Positions 17,989 through 28,170 of a stretch of 64,000 bases of DNA are shown here, one piece after another. This DNA comes from DATFVA01 sp963839165. GTDB taxonomy: Bacteria; Bacteroidota; Ignavibacteria; Ignavibacteriales; Ignavibacteriaceae. The first letter of the stretch is position 1. Each line of letters begins with the position of its first letter. The DNA lies in NCBI GenBank assembly GCA_963839165.1, contig CAWIUG010000005.1, forward strand, positions 992,001-1,056,000, in the 5' to 3' direction. The notes beneath the pieces were generated by a model. The model was not told the origin of the DNA, searched no databases, and was given only the letters and a program-made list of their open reading frames with translations. The translations under genes and the position numbers were made by a program.

Positions 17989-20060
17989 GGTTTCTTCAAT
18001 ACTTCTATTTCATAATTATTAGATGCAATAATTTGTTTACCCTGTCTCAGTTCAAAATTCAGCATATATTTACCAGTTTTAATTTTAGCGGGAAGTTTAA
18101 TATCGTTGTCTTCCCAGTAATAAAACATAATGGAATCTTCACTGATATCATTTACAGGAATTTCATAGATAATCTCATCTCCGATGGAAACTTTTAGTCT
18201 GCACGAACTTAATAATCTTTGAAAATCATTTATGATCCAGTAATCTATTTTAAGTTTCTGCCCCTCAAAATTTTTCTTCTGCCTTATATTAACGGAAATA
18301 TATAAAGGCTGAAAGGCTTTTTGAAGAGCTGAGTATCCTTTTTTCCTGATTCCAAAATAATCAACTACCGACCAGGTGATTGAGGGCCAGCAGTCGATGA
18401 ACATAAACTGGAATATTCCGGTAATATCATTATTCTTACCTCTTCGGTAAAAATCAATAGCAGTCTTAAGCAGGCCGGCCTGATAATCCTGTGAATTATC
18501 TATGAACTGCTTCACGTTCTTCCCCCTGTCAATTTCAGCAACGTTGAACGTCTGTTCATATTGAAAATCGTGATAAGCCCAGCTTTGCTCCGAAGGGTCC
18601 TCAAGATCTTTTCGTGGTATGATCTTTTTAAGCGACTGTAATTCCGGTAATGCCTGGGCGCCAAATTCAGTAACGAGTGGACCCATAGGCCTTGCGGCAA
18701 AGTGTTCTTTATTTCCCCAGTACCATCCGTCGTATGGATGCTCTTCATAATTAGAAGCTATCCTTATTATCCTGCTGCTGTCCAGATCTTTCACAGCCTC
18801 GTAAAGCAGAGGATCCAGCGTTTCTTTCTGTTTTCCCGGTTCATTATGACAGCACCAGAATACGATTGAAGGGTGATTAAAATGTAGCCTTACCATATCT
18901 TTTATCTGCGATACTGCACTATATATAAATTCAGGTGAATCATCGTAAGTCCATTGCAGGGCAAAGTCCTGCCAGACAAGGATTCCCTGCCGGTCGCACT
19001 CATCGTAATATTCAGAACGGTTAACGTGAGCATGCATTCTTATTATATTTATGTTTGCTTCTTTTATCAGCACGGTCTGTTCCTGAATCTTCTGTTTGTT
19101 TAATTCAGAAAGGAACTGTGTAGGGATTACATTTGTACCTCTCAGAAATAATCTTTTGCCATTAAGGAAAAATTCATTCTTACCGTTAAGATGAACCTCC
19201 CTGATCCCGAACATTAAATCCTGAATACTGAAATACCTGCATTCAATATCCATACTGTAGAGATGCGGTTCGCCAAAATCCCAGCACCACCATAGCTCCG
19301 GATCTTTTATTTCGAAGGAGAAATTAACTTCACCTTTGTTCCCTTCAAAAAACACATCTTTCAGATATTTTAATTTCTTTCCTTTTGGTGGAATTATGGT
19401 AACCTTAATCTGTTCTCTTTGAGCATTTCCGGTTTTTCTATAAAAGGGAATTACAACATTTACCTCTGCCCTGTTCCTGTCTCTATCAACTTTAGAGGAG
19501 ATACGGTGTTGATCGGTAAAGATATTATTTGCCGAATAAAGTGTCACGTCATTCCAGATACCGCCGGTATTCTGATCTTGTCCGTGTTCATAACTCCATG
19601 CTCCGGGTCTGCAGTCGTGATGATTGAATATTCCCTTAATGAGTTTTTTTCTGTACGGCCAGACTGTTCCCGGTTCCTCAAATGGGGAAGTTACCTTCAC
19701 GACAAGGAGGTTCTTTCCTTTCTTTAATGAAGAGGTGACATCAAAGTAAAATGACTGGAAATAGCCTTCGTGCGTTCCAAGGTATGTGTCATTCAGCCAG
19801 ACATCGGTAAAATAATCGACCCCGCTGAACCAGAGGATTTCCAATTCACCAGGTGCTGGGCAGCTGAATGTTTTTATAAACCACACACTGCCCGAATAAT
19901 TATGAAGTCCTGCCAGCTCCCAATTAACAGGCAGTTCCATCTTTTTTGTTTTTTTCTTTTTTAAGGAACTGCGAAGCTGATCGTACGTCAGTTCTCCTGC
20001 TTTGTCTTCCAGGTACTCCCACGTACCGTTCAGTGATATTTTATCTTTTGAATTTCTCAT
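17985..20060 (-). CDS. cytoplasmic GH2 beta-glycosidase (beta-mannosidase-like)
   Basis: This 691-aa glycoside hydrolase family 2 enzyme has the jelly-roll sugar-binding domain (about 40-180), an Ig-like domain (about 185-290) and a TIM barrel (about 295-600). The acid/base is Glu407 in 'FWCCHNEPG' and the nucleophile Glu465 in 'LVTEFGAQALP'. The strand 'ILVWQDFALQW' is the form seen in beta-mannosidases and related exo-enzymes rather than LacZ. There is no signal peptide, so it acts in the cytoplasm on imported oligosaccharide. It overlaps the binding-protein gene by 4 nt and follows the esterase-like gene by 8 bp. The exact linkage is unknown; mannoside, glucuronide or galactoside are possible. 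Confidence 0.88.
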   Translation of the reverse strand: MRNSKDKISLNGTWEYLEDKAGELTYDQLRSSLKKKKTKKMELPVNWELAGLHNYSGSVWFIKTFSCPAPGELEILWFSGVDYFTDVWLNDTYLGTHEGYFQSFYFDVTSSLKKGKNLLVVKVTSPFEEPGTVWPYRKKLIKGIFNHHDCRPGAWSYEHGQDQNTGGIWNDVTLYSANNIFTDQHRISSKVDRDRNRAEVNVVIPFYRKTGNAQREQIKVTIIPPKGKKLKYLKDVFFEGNKGEVNFSFEIKDPELWWCWDFGEPHLYSMDIECRYFSIQDLMFGIREVHLNGKNEFFLNGKRLFLRGTNVIPTQFLSELNKQKIQEQTVLIKEANINIIRMHAHVNRSEYYDECDRQGILVWQDFALQWTYDDSPEFIYSAVSQIKDMVRLHFNHPSIVFWCCHNEPGKQKETLDPLLYEAVKDLDSSRIIRIASNYEEHPYDGWYWGNKEHFAARPMGPLVTEFGAQALPELQSLKKIIPRKDLEDPSEQSWAYHDFQYEQTFNVAEIDRGKNVKQFIDNSQDYQAGLLKTAIDFYRRGKNNDITGIFQFMFIDCWPSITWSVVDYFGIRKKGYSALQKAFQPLYISVNIRQKKNFEGQKLKIDYWIINDFQRLLSSCRLKVSIGDEIIYEIPVNDISEDSIMFYYWEDNDIKLPAKIKTGKYMLNFELRQGKQIIASNNYEIEVLKKP

Positions 20061-20068
20061 TTATTTGT

Positions 20069-20797
20069 TTAATCCAGACTATGTTCAAGAAGCCATTTAT
20101 ATAATTCTTCGTTGTTGTATGTTTCTGTCCATGCATTATGATTCGCTTCAGGATATACAGTGAACTTAACATCATTTCCGCAAGTCTTTAATGCTTTAAC
20201 TATTCTAACCGATTCGTCAAGAGGAACAACATCGTCCATAGCTCCGTGGAATACCCAGATTGGCAGATCCTGCAGTCTGCAGGCATCAAGATATGCCGAT
20301 CCGGTTCTGCCGCATACAACAGCTATCGCAGCAAAACGGCGGGGCTCAGCAAAAGCTAGGTTCCAGGTGCCTTCACCTCCCATACTTAGTCCTGTAACAT
20401 AAACCCTGTTTGTGTCTATTCTGTAATCTTTCTCAATTTTATCCAGGAGCACTGAGAGCTCCAGTGGTTCCCATCTTTGGCCCAAAGGACACTGCGGAGA
20501 AACAAGTATGAACGGGAACTCTTTCCCCTGCTCTACCAGCATAGGGGGACCGTGTCTCTTCACCAATTCCAGGTCATCTCCCCGCTCTCCCGAGCCATGC
20601 AGAAACAGCACCAGAGGCCAGTCATTTTTATCCTGGTTGTATCCTTCCGGAAGATAAAGGAGATATTTAAGCGAAACATTCACCTTGATTTCCTTCTCCA
20701 GTTGTCCGGGTATCTGCCTTAACGTATCTGTCTGACCTAAAAGCGCACCCGTGGTGAATAAAAATAATAACCCTGATATCCATAAAGGTTTTTTCAT
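20069..20797 (-). CDS. exported alpha/beta-hydrolase (esterase/peptidase-like)
   Basis: The product (242 aa from ATG 20797) has a signal peptide ending near 'GALLGQ'. It shows the alpha/beta-hydrolase fold: oxyanion region 'LFLHGSGERG', nucleophile Ser138 in 'GLSMGGEG', acid Asp188/189 in 'GAMDDVVP' and His220 in 'EANHNAW'. This layout matches the secreted COG4099-type 'predicted peptidase' and feruloyl/acetyl esterase-like proteins found in polysaccharide loci. It may remove acyl groups from a glycan. The start is one base after the stop of the preceding gene; the frame could extend upstream to 20824, but the signal peptide fixes the start here. Confidence 0.85.
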   Translation of the reverse strand: MKKPLWISGLLFLFTTGALLGQTDTLRQIPGQLEKEIKVNVSLKYLLYLPEGYNQDKNDWPLVLFLHGSGERGDDLELVKRHGPPMLVEQGKEFPFILVSPQCPLGQRWEPLELSVLLDKIEKDYRIDTNRVYVTGLSMGGEGTWNLAFAEPRRFAAIAVVCGRTGSAYLDACRLQDLPIWVFHGAMDDVVPLDESVRIVKALKTCGNDVKFTVYPEANHNAWTETYNNEELYKWLLEHSLD

Positions 20798-20798
20798 C

Positions 20799-23700
20799 TC
20801 ATTTTCCGTTAAAAGATATTTCAATTTCTGCAGGGAACCTATTTATACGAATATTTTTTTCATCGAAAGTATTTATCGGATTTCCATTCAGAGTTACAAC
20901 GAAAGGAACATTATCTCTGAAAATGTTCTTCAGGATGATTCCTCCGGGAGGAAGGGAAATATCTCCGTAGAGTTTTATCCTGTAATCGCTGCCTGACCTG
21001 TGCACCGAATATGAAATTTCCCCGTAATAAGTAGGAAGATTTTCAACCGACATGCCATCGGGCGCATCAACCCAATCCTTATATAAAGCCGCGCCAAGAA
21101 CAAGTGATGAATCATATTCTCTTTCATACACAAACATAGAGCGTACCGCATTTATAAAATCCGAGCCCACCCATGTATGAGGCATATCGCCGATATAACC
21201 AGGATGCCGTTCATTTTTCCAAACAACCTCGGCCCATTCATTCCAGTTCCGTGGCTTCTGATCATTCAGAAAATACTTAATCAGTTCGTGCGCTCTTTCA
21301 GGCTGATCCAGAAAGATGAATGATCCGATAAGCCGATTTTCATACGGAGTATATCCCGTCCATTCGATCTTATTATCCTTCCTGTCCTTAAAGAATTGGT
21401 AATACTTATCAAAAGTATTTTCAGCATAGGGTTCAGGAAGATTTGGGAGTTCGTTGCATGGTGATATTGCAATGGTTGTTGAGGTCGCATCAAAGTCACC
21501 CAGCTCAACCGAGCCCGGTATGTAGTCAATATTTCTTTCTTTAATGGCAAGATCAAGTGAGTTATAAAGATTCTCCCTGAAAGTATCTCTCATCTTTTTA
21601 ACTCTTATATAATTTTCCTCCTCACCAAGTATACGTTCGATCTCAGCGGCATCCTTAAGTCCTTTCATTGTAAAGAAATCGTCCCAGTAGGAATGCATAG
21701 GTTTAGCAGAGTATCCTTCGTGACTTATCGACTCAGGCATTATTCCGAAATAAGCACGGACACTGTCATTTCCATTCTTAAAGTGATCGGTAGTGCGCTG
21801 TGATATAAGAGTATCCATATAATCCACCGCAGCCAGAACGTGGCTGTTCATTTCGTTAAGAAATAATGTGTCCTTTGTGAAGTTGAAGTATTCTTTGATC
21901 AGGTAAATGAACTCACCGTGGCTGTCATTTTCAGGAACGGGATCAGGACCTCTGACATCTACTACACAGGGCACCTTCCCATTTTCGTACTGATGGGCGG
22001 CATACCACTTTATAAAGTCTTTAACCTCTTTCACTATACCCGATTTCAATAATGCTGATGATGTTAACGATCCATCTCTTATCCACGACCGTTCATACGA
22101 CCTTGATCCCGGCTGAATGCCCGCGCTGTCCCTGTTGATTAAAATGTATGCAAGGTTCGTTTTCCAGGTGTTCACAATCCTGCTGCCTGATTCGGGGAGA
22201 TTGAATTTTATATGATCAACCTTCTTCTCCCAGAACGATATGTCATCTTTAAGATAGTTCTCAATCGTATTCCCATTTAAACTTCCGGATACACTATTTT
22301 CTCCATAAAACGGAACAGCCAGGTAAATAGATTTACTTCTACCCGGTGCAAGATCATAAGAATAACTAAGGCAGCCGCTTGCAGCTTTGTTCTTATCATT
22401 AACCGTATCGCGCGGTGGGATCTCATCTCTGGATAGATAATAGGTGATATCTCCTTCATCAAATGATGCGGCTCCGAAAGTATCCGCCGGAGTTACAGGG
22501 ATAATCACCTTGTCGTTGTTTACGTATACTCTTCCGTACCGGTATTTAATGGAAGCAATTTCTGCTGCTCCGCCCGTAATATTAAGCCATTGATAGTAGG
22601 GGTTGACCTGGAAGGGCCTTACTGTCAGGTAAAGTTTACCCTTGTGATTTTCTTTCGAGTTGTTCTCTATCGTATACTTCAGGTAAAGCATTGAACTTTT
22701 GTTTGCCTCTCCGAATGTAAACGTCATTGTGTTAAGCTTCAGACCATTGTAGTTCCATTCCACAGAGGGAACAGGCAGGTAGTTCTTGTATAATGACCTT
22801 ACTTCTTTTACGTCATTCCAGGTAATGAATTTCCCGTCGACCGAAAGAAAAGGTTCAATTGAGAAATGCTTTTTATCAACCTCTGTCATACCGTCCTCAT
22901 TGAAGAGGGCTTCTTTCCTGTCATTATTCACACCGACGATCGTCCAGAACGTGCCTTCCTCACCGAGATAACGAGGGTAATATCCGGCAGGATAATCTTT
23001 AGCAATATTTATAAAGAACCTGTTCAGGTCATCCGAATAGTCAGTATTTTTAACAGAGATTTCGTTAATACCGTAACCCTTACCTCTGCTGCTTTTAAGC
23101 AGTTCTATTTTAATTTTCCCGGCATCCTCTTCCTTCAAGCGTATGTAACTTGTATTTCCTGTTTCCCTCTGTACTGAATAAACCTTCTCCCAAACGGCAT
23201 CCCTTCTATTGAGATAAACATTGAATTCTTTTGCGTAATCCGTATTGTCCCAGTTAATTACAACAGCCCCGAATTCCCTTCTCTTATGAAGATCAAGGAT
23301 GACATATTGTTGCTCATCAGGACTACTTCTCCAGACAGTTGAAAGATTATTATCTGTAAGGTTACCGACTGTAAAGTTCCCTCCTATTTCGGATGAAGCT
23401 TCTGCAGATGGCGTGATAGGTGAATTATCTTCAGGAGGAAGTTCCTCGAACTTCAGATCGTCAATCAGGATCGTTCCTTTTCCCCCTACGTAAGATGAAA
23501 TCGTAAATTCGAGCCGGTCGATTCTTTTCAGCTCTTTGTCTTCAGATGGACCCCAGGCAAAACTTATATCCTTCTTTTTGATTTTGATCTTTGTCCATTC
23601 CCTTGGGAAAGTATAATTCCTGTCGATCATCCACCAGACATTTTGTTCCGTGCTGTCCAAAAGTTTAAACTCAAGGTTATTTGCGGGCGACACTGCTTTA

Positions 23701-24089
23701 AGATAGAATGTGAACTGATAATTCTCAGGAAGATTGATCGGGAGAAGTTTCTGAATGCCGCCGTAACCTGTTCCTTTAGTAAAGTTGTAATAGAATCTTA
23801 TTGCTTTACCCGTATGACCCTGAGCAAGACTGACGTTAGTTTCTACACCATCCGATTTATAAACCTTCCATCCATTTACCGATTCAAAATCATCAAGGAC
23901 TCTCAGGTCATACACATTCACTCTATTGTGTGTGGAATCGATACTACCGGGACTATCCGTTGATGGGGTATAACCGTGACTTACGATACCTGAGAAGAAG
24001 AGCAGGAAAAGGAATGACAGAAGGATGAGTAAATAGAGCTGTTTAATAGTTCTATTTATGCTGATGAGGGATTTTAGTTCTTTAAGCAT
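20799..24089 (-). CDS. large secreted (alpha/alpha)6 glycosidase-like protein with two CBM domains
   Basis: This 1096-aa protein has an N-terminal hydrophobic anchor or signal (residues 18-37). A CBM11/CIA30-like beta-sandwich (about 60-215, 'FESVNGWKVYKSDG...ILIDDLKFEELPPE') is followed by an F5/8-type discoidin/CBM32-like domain (about 230-350, 'NLTDNNLSTVWRSSPDEQQY'). A large domain with a beta-sandwich and an (alpha/alpha)6 barrel resembles GH15/GH63/GH94-type folds ('SYERSWIRDGSLTSSALLKSG', 'YFNFTKDTLFL'). A likely catalytic acid is in 'SWIRDGS' or 'WNEWAEVVW', but this is inference. No T9SS tail is present, so it is probably periplasmic or membrane-held. It is close to known 'coagulation factor 5/8 domain' proteins in PUL-like clusters; substrate is unknown. 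Confidence 0.75.
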   Translation of the reverse strand: MLKELKSLISINRTIKQLYLLILLSFLFLLFFSGIVSHGYTPSTDSPGSIDSTHNRVNVYDLRVLDDFESVNGWKVYKSDGVETNVSLAQGHTGKAIRFYYNFTKGTGYGGIQKLLPINLPENYQFTFYLKAVSPANNLEFKLLDSTEQNVWWMIDRNYTFPREWTKIKIKKKDISFAWGPSEDKELKRIDRLEFTISSYVGGKGTILIDDLKFEELPPEDNSPITPSAEASSEIGGNFTVGNLTDNNLSTVWRSSPDEQQYVILDLHKRREFGAVVINWDNTDYAKEFNVYLNRRDAVWEKVYSVQRETGNTSYIRLKEEDAGKIKIELLKSSRGKGYGINEISVKNTDYSDDLNRFFINIAKDYPAGYYPRYLGEEGTFWTIVGVNNDRKEALFNEDGMTEVDKKHFSIEPFLSVDGKFITWNDVKEVRSLYKNYLPVPSVEWNYNGLKLNTMTFTFGEANKSSMLYLKYTIENNSKENHKGKLYLTVRPFQVNPYYQWLNITGGAAEIASIKYRYGRVYVNNDKVIIPVTPADTFGAASFDEGDITYYLSRDEIPPRDTVNDKNKAASGCLSYSYDLAPGRSKSIYLAVPFYGENSVSGSLNGNTIENYLKDDISFWEKKVDHIKFNLPESGSRIVNTWKTNLAYILINRDSAGIQPGSRSYERSWIRDGSLTSSALLKSGIVKEVKDFIKWYAAHQYENGKVPCVVDVRGPDPVPENDSHGEFIYLIKEYFNFTKDTLFLNEMNSHVLAAVDYMDTLISQRTTDHFKNGNDSVRAYFGIMPESISHEGYSAKPMHSYWDDFFTMKGLKDAAEIERILGEEENYIRVKKMRDTFRENLYNSLDLAIKERNIDYIPGSVELGDFDATSTTIAISPCNELPNLPEPYAENTFDKYYQFFKDRKDNKIEWTGYTPYENRLIGSFIFLDQPERAHELIKYFLNDQKPRNWNEWAEVVWKNERHPGYIGDMPHTWVGSDFINAVRSMFVYEREYDSSLVLGAALYKDWVDAPDGMSVENLPTYYGEISYSVHRSGSDYRIKLYGDISLPPGGIILKNIFRDNVPFVVTLNGNPINTFDEKNIRINRFPAEIEISFNGK

Positions 24090-24112
24090 TCAGTTTATCA
24101 TCCGATGATTTC

Positions 24113-25642
24113 TTAATGTCCTGGTTTTCTTTTATCGGCTCTCCAGAAAATATCTTTATGAAGAGGAATCTGCATTCCGTTTGTGTTCTCCAGCCACGCA
24201 TAAACCCGCTTGTTGAGATCTTTGATTAATTCCTGGTGGTCTGGACTATCAATCAGGTTATGTTTTTCATCAGGATCATTTTCAATATCATATAACTCAT
24301 CAATATCCCATATGCCGTGGAACGTCATATATTTGTATTTGTTTGTTCTTACACCGAATACGGTAGGAGTATGAGGAAACGGTCTTTCCCAGAAATATTC
24401 ATAAAACACCCTGTCGCGCCAGTCGTGTTCCTCTCCTTTAAGCAAAGGCAGGAATGATCTTCCATCCATATCATCAGGCGTACGGATCCCCGCAAGTTCC
24501 AATATTGTAGGAGCTATATCTATATTCTGGATTAGTTCAGGAATTTTAGTTGAAGGTGATATTAGTCCCGGGGCATACGCAAGCAAAGGCACCCTCATCG
24601 ATTCCTCATACATCTGCCTTTTATCTATGAGTCCATGTTCACCGAGCGAAAACCCATTATCGCTCATATAAAAGACGATGGTATTGGAATCGAGTCCCGT
24701 TTCAGTTAAAGCTTCGAGTACGGAACCAATGCCTTCATCGAGGGCAAGGATAGTCTCACAGTATTTTTTATAGAACTCATCAAATTCCATCTGACCCTGG
24801 TACATATAATCAACTCCGTGCCAGCCATATCTCTGAGCGTGAACCCACCGGGGTTTATCCTGATAGTTTTCTTTTGTATCAGCCATTGTATCGGGGTAAT
24901 CAATTTTCTCATTATCAAACTTACCTTTATGCCTTTCAGCGGGTTCAAACATTGCATGCACCGCCTTATGAGAAAGGTAAAGGAAGAACGGCTTCTCCCC
25001 CTTTCCGGACGAGCGGCTTTTCTCTTTAATATAATCCACTGCATAATCTGTAAGTATATCGGTTATATAACCCTTTCTTTGAACGTGTTCTCCGTCCTCG
25101 TTCATAAGCGGATCATAATAAACACCCTGTCCCTTAAAGCTTATCCATTTATTAAATCCCTTCCTGGGTTCATCGCTTTCATTACCCATATGCCATTTAC
25201 CCATAAAAGCGGTTTCATAGCCGATCTGCTGAAGATACTGAGGAAAGAAAATATTACCTGAAGGAACGAGCGAATCATTATCAACCACACCATGTTTGTG
25301 GGAGTACATTCCTGTAAGTATGGAAGCGCGGCTGGGAGAGCAGAGTGAAGTGGTGACAAAAGCGTTCTGCAGATGAGCTCCTTCGCGAGCCATCCTATCG
25401 AGATTTGGCGTTTTGAGGAATTCAGGTTTTCCCATAAAGCTCATAAAATCATATCGATGATCATCGCTGAGAATATAAATAATGTTTGGCGTGCCCGCGC
25501 CAGGAATTCTTTCAGCCCGTTTCTCATTTTTGGTTTCCGGAAAAGAGAAACTTCCCGAAGCTGCCAATGGAAGAACTGCTGCAGTCAGTCCAGCTCTCTC
25601 AATAAATTTCCTTCTGCTCCAGCCTTTACTTTTCTCTTTCAA
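24113..25642 (-). CDS. Tat-exported sulfatase (Cys-type, S1)
   Basis: This 509-aa arylsulfatase-fold enzyme removes sulfate esters, probably from a glycan. The Cys that becomes formylglycine is Cys101 in 'TSLCSPSRASILTG', and metal ligands lie in 'ILSDDHRYD' (Asp60/Asp61). The C-terminal part has 'DIAPTILELAG' typical of the family. Residues 8-32 form a twin-arginine signal ('WSRRKFIERAGL'), so it is folded before export. A Cys-type site and cytoplasmic folding fit modification by the anaerobic maturase encoded at 28171-29397. The gene lies 24 bp before the next gene of the cluster, so co-expression is likely. Confidence 0.92.
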   Translation of the reverse strand: MKEKSKGWSRRKFIERAGLTAAVLPLAASGSFSFPETKNEKRAERIPGAGTPNIIYILSDDHRYDFMSFMGKPEFLKTPNLDRMAREGAHLQNAFVTTSLCSPSRASILTGMYSHKHGVVDNDSLVPSGNIFFPQYLQQIGYETAFMGKWHMGNESDEPRKGFNKWISFKGQGVYYDPLMNEDGEHVQRKGYITDILTDYAVDYIKEKSRSSGKGEKPFFLYLSHKAVHAMFEPAERHKGKFDNEKIDYPDTMADTKENYQDKPRWVHAQRYGWHGVDYMYQGQMEFDEFYKKYCETILALDEGIGSVLEALTETGLDSNTIVFYMSDNGFSLGEHGLIDKRQMYEESMRVPLLAYAPGLISPSTKIPELIQNIDIAPTILELAGIRTPDDMDGRSFLPLLKGEEHDWRDRVFYEYFWERPFPHTPTVFGVRTNKYKYMTFHGIWDIDELYDIENDPDEKHNLIDSPDHQELIKDLNKRVYAWLENTNGMQIPLHKDIFWRADKRKPGH

Positions 25643-25691
25643 GACAGTCTCACTTTATTTACAGAAAAACCTTTCCCGTTCCTGATCCTTA

Positions 25692-27914
25692 TCATTGCGC
25701 AACCTCGAAAGAGGATGAAATAAGGTCGGAGGAATTACCTCCGATGTACACCGTGAAAGTTCCAGGTTCCACTACAGACTGCATATTTACATCAAGGAAT
25801 GAAAGCATACCAGGAGTTATTTCGAATCCAACATTTTTTGTTTCACCAGGCAGGATATTCACTTTCTTAAAACCTTTAAGTTCTTTGACAGGCCTGGTTA
25901 TACTGGCAAAGTCGTCTCTTATGTATAACTGAACAACCTCCTGTCCAGCGTATTTACCGGTATTCTTAACGTTCACAGAAACTTTGATAGGCTCATCCTT
26001 TTTTATTCTGCTCTTTGACAGCATAACGGTATCATAACGGAAAGTAGTATAGCTCAGGCCGTACCCAAAAGGATAAAGAGGGGTATTTGGTGAATCAACA
26101 TACTTTGAAGTGTATTTATCTTCTTTATCAAAAGGTCTGCCTGTGCTTTTCTGGTAATAGTAAAGAGGTATTTGTCCGGTTGACCTCGGAAAAGTAACCG
26201 GTAGTTTTCCAGATGGATTACAATCGCCGAATATAACCTGCGCGATTGCATTACCTGTCTGGTTACCTAAATACCATGCTTCGATTATGGAAGGGATATT
26301 TTCAGAACTCCAGTTTATCGTCAGTGGTCTTCCGTTAAATAAAATAAGGACAACTGGTTTTCCCACCTCATAAATCTTTTTAAGTAATTCCTGCTGGATA
26401 GAAGGGATGTTCAGGTTTGTTTTACTTTCGGCTTCACCGCTCATCCATCTTGATTCCCCTGCGGTGAAGATCACTACATCTGCGTTTTGTGCCGCTTCAA
26501 GGGCTTCATCAAGGCCACTAAAGCTGGAATCATTGCAGCCCTGAACATAATCTATTATCACTTTATTGGTATCAAGCAGGTTTTTTAGGCCCTGACTGAT
26601 ATTTACGACTTTTTCAGATTTATATGCTCCTGCCCAGGGACCCGTAAGGTCAGAATTATTATCCGCGAATGGACCAATCAGAGCTATCCTGTTTATATTC
26701 CTGCTCAGCGGAAGCAGATTATTTTCATTCTTCAGGAGAACTATTGATTCCTTTGCGAGCTGAAGAGCAATGCTGTCCTTATAACTTTTACTAAGATTGT
26801 TATCATGGTAGTATAAAGTATCCGTATATGGGTTGTCGAATAATCCAAGTCTGAACTTCATCCTCAGTACATTTCTTACAGAGCTGTTAATGTTCTCTTC
26901 AGAAATCTTACCTTCTTCAACCAGGTTCTTCAGATTAGGAGCGTAGGGATTTCCGTCTATTGAGTCGCCTACCATATCAATATCGACCCCAGCTTTAAAT
27001 CCCTTAAGGGCGGCTTCCTTCATATCTTTCGCAAAGCGGTGACGAATAAGCTCACCGATAGAGTTATAGTCGCTTATAACTACCCCATCCCACTTCCACT
27101 CGTCTCTCAGAATTTCACTTAGGGTAAAATGATTTGCGGAGGCAGGTATGCCGTTAAGATCATTAAACGCACTCATTATTGATGCGGCACCGCTCTTCAA
27201 TGCAGCGTGGAAAGGAGGCAGGTAGACTTCACGGAGAGTTCTTTCTGAAATATCGACTGTATTATAATCCCTTCCTCCTTCGGCGCCTCCATATGCAACG
27301 TAATGCTTGGGACAGGCAGCGATGCTGGTTTTGTTTTCAAGATTTTCACCCTGGAATCCTTCCACCCTGGCAGAAGCAAAAACACTTCCAAGATAAGGAT
27401 CTTCACCTGAACCTTCCACTATCCTTCCCCATCTGGGGTCGCGCGCGATATCAACCATTGGGGCATAGGTCCATCTTGTACCTTCTGAAGCCGATTCAAA
27501 CGCTGAGATCCGGCATGCCTTTTTTACAATCTCCGGGTTCCAGCTTGAAGCTTCACCAAGGGGGACGGGGAAAATGGTATGATAACCATGGATAATATCG
27601 TTTGCAAATATCAATGGTACGCCGAGCCTTGTTTCTTCGACGGCGATCTTCTGCAACCGGTTGCACTCTGCGGGACCTTTGAGACCGATCAGCACCGATC
27701 CGATCTGGTTATTCCTTATCAATCGCTCTTTTGCTGAATCCATGCCAACGATCTGTATGAGCTGGCCGATTTTTTCTTCGAGGGTCATTTTTACGAGGAC
27801 GCTGTCGACCCTTTTTTCGATATTCTCATCCGGCTTCGTGCCGGAATTAAAGCTCCCTGAAAAGGATGTTAAGGCAATAAAAAATAATACAGGAATAAGT
27901 AGAATTTTTCTCAT
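25692..27914 (-). CDS. secreted GH3 beta-glucosidase
   Basis: The start at 27914 is chosen because it begins a signal peptide ('MRKILLIPVLFFIALTSFSG'); an open frame extends 69 codons upstream to 28121 but covers repeat sequence and is not homologous. The 740-aa product has the GH3 N-terminal barrel with 'KHYVAYGG' (203-210) and the nucleophile Asp282 in 'VVISDYNSIGE', then the GH3-C domain ('VVIFTAGESRWMSGEAESK') and an FnIII-like domain at the end. It releases beta-linked glucose or related sugars in the periplasm. The sub-family that includes BT_3567 acts on sophorose, which would suit the adjacent GH144-like genes; that is inference. It follows the maturase gene after a 256-bp gap with repeats. 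Confidence 0.93.
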   Translation of the reverse strand: MRKILLIPVLFFIALTSFSGSFNSGTKPDENIEKRVDSVLVKMTLEEKIGQLIQIVGMDSAKERLIRNNQIGSVLIGLKGPAECNRLQKIAVEETRLGVPLIFANDIIHGYHTIFPVPLGEASSWNPEIVKKACRISAFESASEGTRWTYAPMVDIARDPRWGRIVEGSGEDPYLGSVFASARVEGFQGENLENKTSIAACPKHYVAYGGAEGGRDYNTVDISERTLREVYLPPFHAALKSGAASIMSAFNDLNGIPASANHFTLSEILRDEWKWDGVVISDYNSIGELIRHRFAKDMKEAALKGFKAGVDIDMVGDSIDGNPYAPNLKNLVEEGKISEENINSSVRNVLRMKFRLGLFDNPYTDTLYYHDNNLSKSYKDSIALQLAKESIVLLKNENNLLPLSRNINRIALIGPFADNNSDLTGPWAGAYKSEKVVNISQGLKNLLDTNKVIIDYVQGCNDSSFSGLDEALEAAQNADVVIFTAGESRWMSGEAESKTNLNIPSIQQELLKKIYEVGKPVVLILFNGRPLTINWSSENIPSIIEAWYLGNQTGNAIAQVIFGDCNPSGKLPVTFPRSTGQIPLYYYQKSTGRPFDKEDKYTSKYVDSPNTPLYPFGYGLSYTTFRYDTVMLSKSRIKKDEPIKVSVNVKNTGKYAGQEVVQLYIRDDFASITRPVKELKGFKKVNILPGETKNVGFEITPGMLSFLDVNMQSVVEPGTFTVYIGGNSSDLISSSFEVAQ

Positions 27915-28170
27915 ATTCTTTCGGTGATTGGTATTATAAAATAAACCTGGCGTAAATTGTCCTTCTGAACCAATATACCGGTCAGCCAGTGCGGCAGCAG
28001 AGGAGGGTCGGGTGTGTTTGCTTGTTCTCTTCCAGCCGATTTGCCAGGATACCGGAACGCAACAGCTACAAGGTCGGAATCTATTGCTCTTAAACCCCTC
28101 TGGCCGCCGTGTTCCGTCCATCTGGCTCTGCCGGAGAGGGTCGGGTTAGTGTTTGCTTGTTCTCTTCCCA
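27915..28170. repeat. intergenic region with a 31/33-bp direct repeat
   Basis: Two near-identical copies (28003-28033 and 28136-28168) share the core GAGGGTCGGGT and the tail GTGTTTGCTTGTTCTCTTCC; the second has an extra TA. They are about 130 bp apart. The space between is G/C-rich compared with the genome and contains open frames on the minus strand that do not look like genes. Similar GGCGGC-containing sequence occurs inside the parvulin gene at 35274-35435. This looks like a mobile or amplified repeat, not a coding region. Confidence 0.65.
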
